Source: Platanthera guangdongensis (Eukaryota > Streptophyta > Magnoliopsida > Asparagales > Orchidaceae). From it: a stretch of DNA of 64,000 nt. The position numbers were made by a program, and so were the translations under genes. The notes beneath the pieces are model-generated. The model worked only from the letters and a program-made list of their open reading frames with translations. It had not been told where the DNA came from and made no database searches. The stretch covers positions 115,153,314 through 115,217,313 of the forward strand of contig CM077160.1 of the NCBI GenBank assembly GCA_039583875.1, written 5' to 3'. Below, one piece after another: positions 25,101 through 30,807 of the stretch (the stretch's first letter is position 1; each line of letters starts with the position of its first letter).

Positions 25101-25514
25101 TTATTTATGATTTTATTTTCATTGTAGGATTTGAGAGGTTTCAATCTTTCATCTGACCACCGATCAAGTTTCAGTTCAAATGATTCTGGTCACCAGTTTC
25201 AGTTTGTTCAGGCTGCATATTCATTTGTTGGGATGCATTGCATCTTTGACAACTGTAAAGCTTCAGGTTATTGCAATTAAATGGGAAAGAACTTAGTTTA
25301 TATAATTGTTTTTATACTACTATCCAATGAAAAGGTAAGTTTCAAAAAACATTGAGTAGTTTAATGTTCTCCCCAGTGACCATCGTAAAATTTGGGCATA
25401 TGAGTTCCGATTTACTTGCATATGGTGCGTCTGATGGAAGTCTGACCATTTGTCATGTGTCGGAGCCGCCTTCAGTAATTCAGTATCTAAAAGGGCATTC
25501 AAAAGCCATCACAG
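3952..25514 (+). CDS. WDR13-like WD40 repeat protein gene, 5' part (five exons)
   Basis: Five exons join without a frame break: 3952-4146, 4670-4779, 24083-24146, 25128-25266 and 25377-25514, 646 coding bases, about 215 residues. Every intron has GT...AG ends and phases agree (0, 2, 0, 1, 1). The N-terminal part has CLLQPPMAHHDPNYVATRR and DWRCNRRSYAAYRNFIRRP, which I recall as conserved in plant WDR13-type proteins. Exons 4-5 start the WD40 propeller: FVQAAYSFVGMHCIFDNC, then VKFGHMSSDLLAYGASDGSL and LKGHSKAIT. Such proteins form beta-propeller scaffolds; the exact role is not known to me. Intron 2 is 19,303 bp and full of transposons. The remaining propeller repeats and stop codon are not found, so the gene continues past the window through a giant intron or is broken. 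Confidence 0.82.
4670..4779 (+). CDS. exon 2 of WDR13-like gene
   Basis: The acceptor is TTGAAG before GACTGG and the donor is CAAAG before GTTTGA; 110 nt, leaving phase 2. It encodes DWRCNRRSYAAYRNFIRRP followed by a Gln/Ser-rich stretch. Intron 1 (4147-4669) is 523 bp and AT-rich. Confidence 0.82.
4780..6350 (+). other. start of intron 2, AT-rich, no gene
   Basis: AT-rich sequence with T-runs typical of plant introns. No coding region or recognisable transposon is seen in this first 1.5 kb. Confidence 0.6.
6351..6470. repeat. tandem repeat, 4 x 30 bp
   Basis: Four head-to-tail copies start at 6351, 6381, 6411 and 6441, of a unit beginning atgaatgcaagcacacaaca. Only the end of the last copy differs (ATGG for ATAG). 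There are no spacers, so it is a minisatellite. Confidence 0.95.
6471..7450 (-). other. anonymous region left of a putative LTR junction
   Basis: No recognised protein. A Ser/Pro/Thr-rich frame (6819-7280, -) has no family signature and probably reflects composition. If the primer site at 7451-7463 is real, this is the leader and 5' interior of a decayed right-to-left retroelement. Confidence 0.35.
7451..7463 (-). other. putative primer-binding site next to LTR start at 7466/7469
   Basis: The reverse complement reads TGGTATCAACGCC, a variant of the Met-tRNA primer site. The sequence to the right starts TGGTGTGGGCG, so an LTR would begin at 7466 or 7469 and be disrupted by the SINE cluster. 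No second LTR was found. Confidence 0.45.
7658..7866 (-). mobile_element. tRNA-derived SINE, copy A
   Basis: Read on -, the unit has an A-box-like GCTCAGATGGGTATGAG, a B-box-like GGATCGATTCC inside GGTCCTGGGATCGATTCCCG, then a tRNA-unrelated body ending in CCCACTTTCAAC. This is pol III promoter architecture without a protein. The tail is the outer end of a large palindrome. Confidence 0.75.
7867..8045 (-). mobile_element. tRNA-derived SINE, copy B (tail shortened)
   Basis: It directly follows copy A in the same orientation, about 180 bp apart, and is nearly identical over the A-box, B-box and body. The distal tail is missing. Its head abuts the head of copy C at the palindrome centre. Confidence 0.75.
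8046..8188 (+). mobile_element. tRNA-derived SINE, copy C (tail missing)
   Basis: Inverted partner of copy B, starting CAGCTCAGATGGG and stopping at GCTGTGGG, where copy D begins. A- and B-box motifs are present. Confidence 0.75.
8189..8396 (+). mobile_element. tRNA-derived SINE, copy D
   Basis: Inverted partner of copy A with a full tail ending CCCACTTTCAAC. It differs from copy C by a few substitutions (for example CCGCCCCACGG for CCGCCGCACGG). Confidence 0.75.
8397..9500 (-). other. possible 3' LTR and 3' region of an old non-autonomous gypsy element
   Basis: AT-rich, no gene. The stretch ending near 8700 (GGGTGCATCACTC) loosely resembles the end of the putative right LTR near 11910 (AGGTGCATCATC). 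Boundaries cannot be fixed by eye. Confidence 0.35.
9501..10010 (-). pseudogene. decayed PPGEPPD-repeat ORF of a non-autonomous gypsy family
   Basis: Three degenerate copies of one motif are readable on -: DYFYTPHKEPPDKPP (near 9610-9655), YDELFYQPPGEPL (near 9750-9790) and YTSPGESPDEFY (near 9855-9895). They match the repeated DEFFYxPPGEPPD motif of the better preserved ORF at 33271-34230, so this is an older relative of that element. Frames are broken and it is not expressed as one protein. Function unknown. Confidence 0.6.
10466..10714 (-). pseudogene. gypsy gag (Retrotrans_gag-like) remnant
   Basis: The - frame contains LFTLRQGLMFSAEYKDHFDE, then SRFQFGLRCEIHMELVYHYL and SLEQTYYISLHFEQSL. 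This is the order of the plant gypsy capsid core (RQG.SV.EY...F..L, FR.GLR..I, L..A...AL..E). Only about 80 residues survive. It is followed to the right by an Arg/Tyr-rich frame (10741-10929) resembling the ORF at 34249-35112. Confidence 0.7.
11375..11385 (-). other. primer-binding site, tRNA-Met type
   Basis: The reverse complement reads TGGTATCAGAA. The LTR probably begins at 11389 (TGAAGTAAACC), three bases to the right. Confidence 0.7.
11389..11930 (-). repeat. putative 5' LTR of the old non-autonomous gypsy element
   Basis: The left edge is set by the primer site. The right edge is uncertain and is placed where the Tat-like element begins to be readable. The sequence is AT-rich and non-coding. 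Confidence 0.4.
12012..12482 (+). pseudogene. Tat-like Ty3/gypsy gag end and protease
   Basis: The frame reads ITFSEDMLGNENPFHDALVI and then ILVDNGSSVNVVF, the protease region of plant Tat/Retand-type gypsy polyproteins (active site V-D-N/T-G-S-S at 12334-12352). The capsid part is missing: only a Gly-rich, basic stretch with a run of 13 G at 12021-12033 precedes it, so the element is 5'-truncated. After 12482 the frame is lost for about 180 bp. The product would process the polyprotein, but this copy is dead. Confidence 0.8.
12662..13800 (+). pseudogene. Tat-like gypsy reverse transcriptase, broken
   Basis: Two good frames (12662-13087 and 13384-13794) flank a damaged stretch. The first has CHRLNLDPKAMPIRQNRR, the entry into Tat-type RT. 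The second has the catalytic YVDDLLVKSK (YVDD at 13432-13443), then FGAGRGKFLGHLLAPKGVDP and the thumb TPPKSTKEVQRLTGWLAGLS. Stops occur at 13085 and in 13088-13383, where the fingers and FGL(T)NAGATYQ region can only be followed by shifting frame. RNase H follows directly on the same strand. Confidence 0.85.
13801..14135 (+). pseudogene. gypsy RNase H domain
   Basis: In the RT frame, past a stop at 13792, the sequence reads ELFLYLGVWAEAVSSMLVRE, then YYVSRVLKKAEMRYPILEKL, with KIVTDHPLQSIL further on after an in-frame stop. These are the landmarks of the retroviral-type RNase H fused to gypsy RT. The first catalytic Asp of the usual LYLAVS-type motif cannot be assigned by eye. Confidence 0.75.
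14272..14571 (+). pseudogene. second (archaeal-type) RNase H of a Tat element
   Basis: The frame MFVDRASDKNSVGVGIVLVS, FPVMNNQAEYEAIVADLRRA and FTDSMMVVSQIRGEFEV is the additional RNase H that marks Tat-lineage gypsy elements (D..S....G.G......, NNQAEYEA, TDS). Its presence beside the usual RNase H domain is the main reason for the lineage call. Compare the same domain on - at 41020-41448. The frame ends at TAG 14569. Confidence 0.88.
14600..15993 (+). pseudogene. Tat-like gypsy integrase, multiply broken
   Basis: A zinc-binding and core region is readable only in pieces: MIDYLSKWIEAKALAKITSQ at about 15181-15240, NEQVEAANKLVINLL near 15400-15440 (carrying the catalytic Glu), LPSVLWSENYSKLSYGETPF after that, and an intact C-terminal piece (15730-15993) with FQAGDLVLKKVDAAGRVTAV and KLNPNWEGSFIIHQ. 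Several stops interrupt it. It normally inserts the cDNA into the genome; this copy cannot. Confidence 0.8.
15965..16120. repeat. short tandem repeat, about 55 bp unit, 3 partial copies
   Basis: The block tacgactatcttgtacatgt + aatcatttttcattagtggg recurs near 15958, 16005 and 16086, straddling and following the integrase end. It marks the start of the element's 3' untranslated region. Confidence 0.8.
16121..16667 (+). other. 3' untranslated region of the Tat-like element, no gene
   Basis: No coding region seen. A direct duplication of about 26 bp (tctgatcataagagttgtgg) lies at 16551-16600. Confidence 0.5.
16668..17215. repeat. 87 bp tandem array, six copies plus partial
   Basis: Units beginning aggatggaggcctcgtgtgt start at 16668, 16757, 16844, 16932, 17018 and 17104, with a degraded one near 17189; spacing is 86-89 bp. 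Each unit carries GTGT-rich, CACGGGACCTCCCGAGTGTC-type and CTTCGTCTTCTCAGCAAAGG-type blocks. Open frames across it are artefacts of periodicity. Tandem arrays in the 3' UTR are a known habit of Tat elements. Confidence 0.93.
17216..17685. other. no gene seen
   Basis: It contains short direct repeats of a gagcctataagcctag-like block near 17450-17500. No coding region is recognised. Confidence 0.5.
17686..19260 (-). pseudogene. antisense Transposase_28-like protein with coiled coil and acidic tail
   Basis: Read right to left, 18890-19260 gives RLNTVLEDELVLPIRHFEVS then QTLLYIGIVPAQINPNGVAM, resembling the plant Transposase_28 ('putative gypsy-type transposon') domain (LPLPxF..E.L..Y.I.P.QL.PN). 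The next part (18158-18778) is broken but holds LLTAQNQIRELSKTILTL. The C-terminal 141 residues (17686-18111) are open: a coiled coil (LEQELADTREDLEAAQVRNA), a basic middle and a long Asp/Glu tail. It lies antisense to the Tat-like pol and 3' of it, where Grande/Retand relatives carry an antisense gene. Frames are broken, so it is a relic; function unknown. Confidence 0.55.
19271..19840. mobile_element. non-autonomous DNA transposon, Mutator-like, ~570 bp
   Basis: Both flanks carry gtggcgagaaa (19260-19270 and 19840-19850), a 9-11 bp target duplication of Mutator type. Ends are short inverted repeats: AAGTTATCAAAGGC at left; AGTTGTCAAAGCGCG is the complement of the right end. The body is CG-rich (gcgcctgaggcg-type blocks) and holds a 22 bp tandem array. 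No coding capacity. Confidence 0.75.
19365..19640. repeat. 22 bp tandem array inside the Mutator-like element
   Basis: About a dozen copies of a unit close to GCCCAATTCGCTGAAATTGT + GC, the middle ones nearly identical and the outer ones varying at the GTGCG/GAGCG junction. The unit is partly self-complementary (CCAATT/AATTGG at the ends). Long frames through it are repeat artefacts. Confidence 0.92.
20230..21147 (-). pseudogene. basic, Arg/Ser/Pro-rich coiled-coil ORF, gag-like, broken
   Basis: On -, an open frame starts MGDKKNPPEKSQLPG (21147) and gives a proline-rich start, then an Arg/Ser/Asp/Pro segment (RRDPARRSPSPRRRESRNPP) and ends near 20722. About 30 bp further, another frame reads REKICRAYMELKARLDQLSI, HRHISALEVRVAKMEELGER and ESRFYMINELER, a good coiled coil. 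An RS-rich basic stretch followed by a coiled coil suggests an RNA-binding, self-associating protein such as a gag N-terminus. No zinc knuckle. Lies antisense to the Tat-like pol and upstream of the Transposase_28-like frame. Not a recognised family. Confidence 0.4.
21322..21945 (-). pseudogene. unrecognised Lys-rich ORF pair, antisense to Tat-like pol
   Basis: Two - frames separated by a single stop (21520). The first contains MSPTAKEELEANMAELEGFL, NTKASKRPREGDDAVELPPP and a KKKKLLKKK cluster resembling a nuclear localisation signal. The second continues DQIGLGDEAEQPALKSPRP. The frame is the same on both sides of the stop (21945 and 21519 differ by a multiple of 3). I recognise no domain. 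It may be the N-terminal part of the antisense gene whose later parts are at 20230-21147 and 17686-19260. Confidence 0.4.
21946..22606. other. no gene seen; possible LTR start near 21997
   Basis: A purine run (gagaagaagaagattagag, 21978-21996) is followed by TGAGTATGGC, which would fit a polypurine tract and a 3' LTR of the + strand Tat-like element. A TATA-like tataaataatacc lies at 22111. No matching LTR is available for comparison. Confidence 0.3.
22607..22860. repeat. imperfect tandem duplication, about 122 bp
   Basis: taggggtgctgccggctgta at 22610 recurs as taggggtgctgccagctgtg at 22732, with similar downstream text (ctggaca..., gatgagaggg/ggagagggag). Confidence 0.7.
22861..24082. other. 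end of intron 2, G/T-skewed stretch, no gene
   Basis: 22860-23560 is strongly G-rich on + and includes a run of 21 G (23525-23545). A long proline/serine/threonine-rich frame on - (22729-23574) follows from this skew. The last part becomes AT-rich and ends in the acceptor ATTTCAG at 24076-24082. Confidence 0.5.
24083..24146 (+). CDS. exon 3 of WDR13-like gene (64 nt)
   Basis: It follows acceptor CATTTCAG and precedes donor GTTTGT. The split codon AG|T from exon 2 gives Ser, then ERWASGLQSVFFDTESRSSS and R, phase 0 at its end. It is supported by frame agreement on both sides and by flanking signals rather than by a strong motif. Confidence 0.7.
24205..24660. repeat. tandem duplication in intron 3, about 228 bp
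   Basis: The block ccttgccttaagcacaacgt...tgctttctttttgaaatc...tttgtaccctttttatgcat occurs twice (from about 24212 and 24438), with roughly 10-15% differences plus T-run changes. It is followed by a (TA)n microsatellite at 24659-24682. Confidence 0.85.
25128..25266 (+). CDS. exon 4 of WDR13-like gene
   Basis: Acceptor CATTGTAG, donor CAG before GTTATT; 139 nt, ends in phase 1. Encodes a Ser-rich linker (DLRGFNLSSDHRSSF), then FQFVQAAYSFVGMHCIFDNC, the entry to the propeller. Confidence 0.8.
25377..25514 (+). CDS. exon 5 of WDR13-like gene, first WD40 repeat
   Basis: Acceptor CTCCCCAG, donor ACAG before GTTAGA; 138 nt, phase 1 at both ends. Encodes VTIVKFGHMSSDLLAYGASD, GSLTICHVSEPPSVIQYLKG and HSKAIT: a full WD40 blade with LAYGASDGSL and a GH dipeptide. 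Intron 4 is only 110 bp. Confidence 0.85.
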
Positions 25515-25880
25515 GTTAGACTGAACTATGTTAGTTTCAACCTTTTTGTGTTGAATGAAGCATTATTTTTTGAGATTCTTGAAGCTGGTACTTTTTCATT
25601 GCTTTATATTGATATACTCATACTTCTAAAATTTTCGTTGCATTTGTTCTTAGATCTAAGCTCCTAAGATGACTTTGGATGAATCTGCGCTGTCCTGTCC
25701 TGGAGGTTTATGCTTCTTTAAGCCCGTGCTTATGAGTTTATTTGTTCCCATTGGCTAAGAAATGTCTTTGAATCAGTTGAGACCATTGGTTTCTACAAAA
25801 AGCTGATTCCATTCATCATGATGAGTTATGTCGGAGAGCCATAACATACACTATACATTTTTCTAAAGCTCCCTAAGAAA
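25515..25880 (+). other. start of intron 5, no exon recognised
   Basis: The expected next exon (continuing the propeller after GHSKAIT) is not found. Sequence becomes a decayed gypsy element from about 25880. Confidence 0.5.
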
Positions 25881-26678
25881 CAAATATGTGAGGCCTAAAA
25901 AATGGAACATGACATGTGCGTAGACAGTATGATGATAAATAAGAATATAGTTAAATATAGGTTTATGATCCCTCGCCTCGATGACATGCTCGATATGATG
26001 ACTAAGGCCATTATTTTCTCAAAAATTGATCTCCGAAGTGGATATCACCAAATTAGCATGTGGGATGGTGACATGTGGAAAATTGCTTTTAAGATTAAGG
26101 ATTATATGAATGGTTAGTTATGCCCTTTGGGTTAACAAATGCACCTAGTACCTTCACGAGGTTTATGACTCACATCCTACACCTATTCATTCAGCGTTTT
26201 GTAGTTGTTTACTTCAATGATATCTGATATTTAGCAAAACTAAGGATTGTCACCTTGGCATCTCAAACAAATATTTGAGATCCTAAGGCATGAGAAATTA
26301 TGCATCCATATGAGAAAATGTACCTTCATGACCTCCTCAGTAATATTCTTAGGCTTTATTGTTTCCCACGAAGGTGTCTTTGTAGATCCTGAAAAGATAC
26401 GAGCCATACAAGAGTGACCCGAGTCATCTACTGTTCATGAAGTTCGTAATTCTCATGGCTGAACAACATTCTATCGAAGATTTATACGAGGATTCAGTAC
26501 AATAATGATACCTATTACCCGATGACTACAAAAAGGAGCATTTTGACGAACCAATGCAACTTTTAAGACCTTCAACGATATCAAGAATTACTTATCCAAG
26601 CCTCTGGTTGTAAAACTTCCCGATTTTAACAAAGTTTTTAAGCAATCATGCGATTCCTCAGGGGTCGGTATTGGAGGT
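25880..26678 (+). pseudogene. decayed gypsy reverse transcriptase (left part)
   Basis: The frame gives [20 protein letters not shown] then [20 protein letters not shown], the palm start of gypsy RT. With frame changes it continues to [20 protein letters not shown], a degraded YFNDI in place of the YxDD catalytic motif, and finally SCDSSGVGIGG, the RNase H start. It is cut at 26678 by the copia insertion and resumes at 38672. No LTRs are identified. Multiple stops; an old fragment. Confidence 0.85.
26674..26678. other. target-site duplication gaggt (left)
   Basis: Identical to 38667-38671 across the copia element. Removing the element and one copy restores the gypsy RNase H text. Confidence 0.9.
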
Positions 26679-26872
26679 TGTAAGGAAGTACAAAGACTAT
26701 TGGGAGAAAAAGCTGTAAACCTTGTATATACTTCTTGTGTATGCAAATACAAGTATGTGTACATATATATAGGGAGAGAAGAGAGAGAAGAGTCCCCTTT
26801 TCAAGATGTGAGATTATTACATAAAGTGGAAGAAGGCCTATGATGAGCCTTTACATGTTCTTTTTCTAAAAC
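26679..26872 (-). repeat. copia 3' LTR
   Basis: Starts TGTAAGGAAGTACAAAGACT and matches 38464-38666 along its length, including TTGGGAGAAAAAGCTGTAAA. A polypurine tract (complement of CTCCCTCACAAGC) lies just inside. Confidence 0.85.
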
Positions 26873-27694
26873 TCCCTCACAAGCTGGAGCGTACAAGTCG
26901 TAGGCACCCAGCTTGGACAAGAATTGATAAAATAGAGTATTCGGTAGGGCCTTAGGCTCCATTTGGTTCGGTGGTGGTGGGTCGATCCGGCGGGTGGAAA
27001 CGGAGATTTCGAACCGGAGGGGGGAGGTGGCTGCTCCAAACAAAGCTTTTTGAAGCGTTTCTCAAGGCTGGCGGGTGGAAACGGAGCAAACGCCGCCCGA
27101 GGTTCATTTGTTTACCCTCCTTCCGGCGGCGTTTGCCCAAAACGGAGCTGTGAAACGCCCAAACAAATAGAGCCTTAGTAAGAAGATCGACAATTTGGTC
27201 AATAGCCGGAACATTTTTCAATTCCAGCTTCTTCATTTGAACTTTTTCCCGAATGAAGTGATAGTCAACTTCAATATGTTTCATTCTTTCATGGAAGACA
27301 AGATTCTTAGCTATGTGTATAACAACTTGACTGTCACAGAGTAAGGTAGCTGGTGAGGGAAGTTTTACTCTCATATCACCTAGGAGACTCTCAAGCCATG
27401 TGGGCTCAGATACAACAGACGCCATTGAACAACACTCAGCTTCGGCCGAAGATCGAGCAACCACAAACTGTTTCTTACTGCGCCAGGTAAAAGGTGACCT
27501 CCGAAATATGTACAAAATCCGCTGATGGAACCCCGATCATCCAGAGAACCAACATAATCAACATCCGAATACACAACCAATGTTGGAGTATAAGTGAAAG
27601 AAGTTTTGTATACCAGCCCTTGACCATAAGCTGTTTTCAGGTATCTCAGAATACGTTCGACAACCTGAAGATGAGACATCCGAGGAGAATGCAT
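26873..27694 (-). pseudogene. copia RNase H and C-terminus, split by a MITE
   Basis: On -, 27380-27694 gives the RT-RNase H link (VERILRYLKTAYGQGLVYKT, VVYSDVDYVGSLDDRGSISG). 26952-27515 gives SSAEAECCSMASVVSEPTWL, LLCDSQVVIHIAKNLVFHER, TKHIEVDYHF-like text and VDLLTKAL. The usual ending (PNTLFYQFLSKLGAYDLYAP) appears only after the 220 bp MITE at 26955-27174. RNase H normally removes RNA from the cDNA hybrid. A frameshift near 27500 and the MITE inactivate it. Confidence 0.87.
26955..27174. mobile_element. Tourist-like MITE, 220 bp
   Basis: Inverted ends GGCTCCATTTGGTT and (complement of right end) GGCTCTATTTGTTT, flanked by tta at 26952-26954 and 27175-27177, the PIF/Harbinger type of target duplication. 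The body has repeated gcgggtggaaacgga blocks. It lies between codons of the conserved LTKAL-PNTLFYQ stretch of copia RNase H. Confidence 0.88.
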
Positions 27695-28456
27695 AAACCG
27701 ACTGACAACCCTAACAGTAAAGGATATGTCTGGTCTTATGACTGTTAGATAAATAAGTTTTCCAACCAGACGTCAATAATATTCTGGATTCGGAAGAAGA
27801 AGATCTCCGTTAGAGACATGTGCACAAAGCTTGTGATTGACATCCATATAAGTATTAATCGGCTTGCATCCAGAGTAACCAACATTTTGAAGAAGGTTAA
27901 GACATACTTCCGTTGAAATAGGACAAGACCATCAGAACGTCTTGCGATCTCAAGACCAAGTAAGTATCAAAGGTTCCCCAGGTTTTTTTGTTTGAAAAAC
28001 AGAACTAAGGTGTTGTTAGACCACTTGTATTCCCATTGAATCATCTCCTGTGATTAGGATGTCATCGACATACACCAAAAGAAGAACCATTTCTGTTGTT
28101 TTATGTCGAGTGAACAAAGAGAAATCTGCCGAGCTTTGAGTAAATCTAACTTCCCGAATAGCCCTACTGAACTTATCGAACCATGCCCGAGGAGATTGTT
28201 TGAGAGCATAAATCGACTTCTTTAGGTGACAACCTCGGGATTCCCTCGTGGTTTCAAACACTGGAGGCTGTTGCATGTAGAGAGTTTCTTGAAGATCGCA
28301 ATTTAGAAAAACATTCTTGATATCCAGTTGATGTAAGGGTCATTAACGATGCACAACCATGGAGAGGAGAACATGAACCGTGTTGAGCTTGACCACTGGA
28401 GAGAATGTTTACTCATAATCAAGACCCTGTTGTTGAGTAAATTCATGAGCCACCAG
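27695..28456 (-). pseudogene. copia reverse transcriptase
   Basis: The best frame (28016-28276) contains SIYALKQSPRAWFDKFSRAI and LLLVYVDDILITGDD: the copia YVDD catalytic motif is intact. Flanking parts need frame changes: 27700-28010 for thumb sequence, 28280-28456 for the entry region LDIKNVFLN-type text. RT copies element RNA into cDNA. Confidence 0.87.
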
Positions 28457-29880
28457 TCAGACTTTAAGAAGGTCAATTGTCTCATCAGGAACATACTTGA
28501 TGTCAAAGACCCATTTACAGCGAACAAAAGTCTGTCCTGGAGGAAGAGAGACCAGATCCCACGTTTGATTAGCCCAGAGTGCCGTCATTTCTTCGTCCAT
28601 GGCCGCCCACCAACCCTGATGTTGGAAAGCCTCATGCACAGAGTTAGAGACATGAATAAAGGACAATGTAGTGGCAAAGGTTTGAGGTGCCGGGGACAGA
28701 CGATGTAAGGATACATAGTTCGCCATGGGATGGGCTGTGGAGGCAGGTGTTGGGTCAACAGGTTGCAGAGTGCCAGAGGTCGAAGCCGATTGCAGCGGGG
28801 CGGCGGAGCTGGGAGGTCGACGAGTATATACACGAATAAGAGGGGGCTTGTGGAGAACGAAAGCTGGGTTGGGGAGTAGTGGTGGTGGAGGAGACATAAC
28901 TGGGATGACAAGTTTTGGTAATGATGGTGGTGGAAGAGGTGGTGTTGGAATGGAGAAAAACGGTTGATCTTCCAGAAAGGTAACATCCGCCGAAACAATC
29001 ACCTTACGGGTAGTGGGAGAGTAGCAAACATACTCTTTTTGAGTACGAGAATAAACAATGAACATATGTTTGGCTGCCCGAGGATCGAACTTGTTAGTGG
29101 AGGGACCTAGTAAATGAACATAACATGTACAATCAAATATTCGAGGTGCGAGAGGTAATTGTGGTGTGGAAGGGAAGAAGAGACTGAACGGGGTGACATT
29201 GTTGAAGACGGAGGAGGGGAGACAGTTAATGAGATAACATGTCGTCAAAACTGCAAAGTGCCAATAAGCCTTGAGAACGTGCTTTTGAATCATGAGAAAG
29301 CGAGCAATGTCAAGAAGATGTCTATTTTTGCATTCAGCCACACCGTTTTGTTGAGGAGTATATGCACACAAAGTCTTATGAAATTATCAAACTCATGACC
29401 AGTGTATTCTCGAGCATTATCCGTCCGAAGTGTTTTGATTTTGTCGGAAAACTGTGTGCGAGTCTCAAGAATGAAAGCCCAAAACACACAAGGAAGCTCG
29501 GGGCGATCACGAAGTAAGTAAACCATGTCATTCGAGAATAATCATCAATAAAAGTGATAAAATACGATAACTAGATACACGTGGTATTTTGTACGGGCCA
29601 TAAACATCAGAATGCACTAATATAAAAAGAGCAAAGCTCCCGGTACAATGAGGCAAAGAGGAACGATGTTGTTTCCCCAAAATACAAGAATCACTGGTAA
29701 ATGTTGGAAGAGGAACATCATGAAGAGCCTTTTTGAGTACCGGAATAGGAGCATGCCCAAGACGCTGATGCCAGTCAACAAAGGAGACGTAAGAGAGAAT
29801 GGTAGGAGAGATATTAAGAAGGTAGAGCCCATTTTGCAGTCGTCCTTTACCAATGATACTCTATGTCCATCGATCCTGCA
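28457..29880 (-). pseudogene. copia integrase and link to RT
   Basis: The 304-residue frame at 28457-29371 starts YTPQQNGVAECKNRHLLDIA (the catalytic E region; usual form PQQNGVAERKNRHLL), then NCLPSSVFNNVTPF, a Pro-rich linker and the RT entry WDLVSLPPGQTFVRCKWVFD. Further N-terminal pieces at 29290-29853 contain IKTLRTDNAREYTGHEF (core Asp region). At least two frameshifts separate them. Confidence 0.87.
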
Positions 29881-29916
29881 TCAGAAAAAAAGAAGAAGTG
29901 AATGTGATAGAGCAAT

Positions 29917-30802
29917 TCAAATCAGCAGTGAGGCGACTAACAAAATGTAAATTAAATGGAGAGCCCGGGACATGGAGAGCCAAGCGAAGAGAAATAGAGG
30001 GATTGAGAGGTATATAGGCAGCGCCAAGACAGGAGCGGTTTTGCCATTGACGACAGTGATAAATTTTGGATTCGGAGAATCCAAGTATTGGGGTGGCTTC
30101 AGGGATGTGATATGGTGAGTAACATCTGAATCCATTATCCAGCGCAGACTAGTTTAGAGATAAACAATACCTTCATTAGAGACGGAGGTAAAAAAGGCAG
30201 GCGAGTTTTGGAGCAACCCTTGAAATTGTTGGAGCTGGAGGCGGACTTCATCAAGATCAGCACGAGTGACAGAGGGCTGTGAGCAGCAACAAAAAGCAAT
30301 TGGACGAGGAGGGAGACCATGTTTGCGGTAGCATGTCGGCTCAAGGTGTCCATCCGTACCGCAAAGAGAACACTTAGGCCTAGGTCGGCCACCTCGACCC
30401 CTCCCCCGGGAGACTGCACGTACTACACGGGTAGGGGGAGGGAGAGGGAGTAATGGTGCAGAAGATTGCTGGAGAAGAGCCGGTGAAGGAGGGCCGATAG
30501 CATTAGAAGGCGGTGAAACCTTTAACAGCTTGGAGTATACATCAGAGAATGAGAGAATAGTAGCAGATGAGAGGATCTGAGCCCGAATACTATGAAAATG
30601 AGGCGGAACACGAGCCATCTTTATGACAATACCAATAGCTTCCTTTTGAGCGCGCTGGGCAGCTAGATCCGTAGTCGGGGGCTGATGCTGAATCGAAGCT
30701 TCAACCAGCGTTTTGGACCGAGCAACAAAGGAGGTTAAGTCAGCAACACTGCCAGATTCAAGGGTCTGAAGATCGGTGATGATGTCATACAGGTGCTGGA
30801 GA
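29917..30802 (-). pseudogene. copia gag C-terminus, zinc knuckle and protease
   Basis: The 30154-30618 frame carries the CCHC knuckle CSLCGTDGHLEPTC (C-x2-C-x4-H-x4-C) after a basic RGRGRGGRPRPK stretch. Then 29917-30135 gives MDSDVTHHITSLKPPQYLDS, the protease site with DSD in place of the catalytic DSG, probably inactivating. Gag is interrupted at 30807 by the nested element and continues at 37070. Confidence 0.85.
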
Positions 30803-30807
30803 CTGTC
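30803..30807. other. target-site duplication ctgtc (left)
   Basis: Identical to 37065-37069 on the other side of the nested element. Confidence 0.9.

Noticed and set aside
25660..25800. Exon 6 of the WDR13-like gene (atgactttgg region)
   Set aside because: An in-frame TGA follows at once and the text does not continue a WD40 blade.
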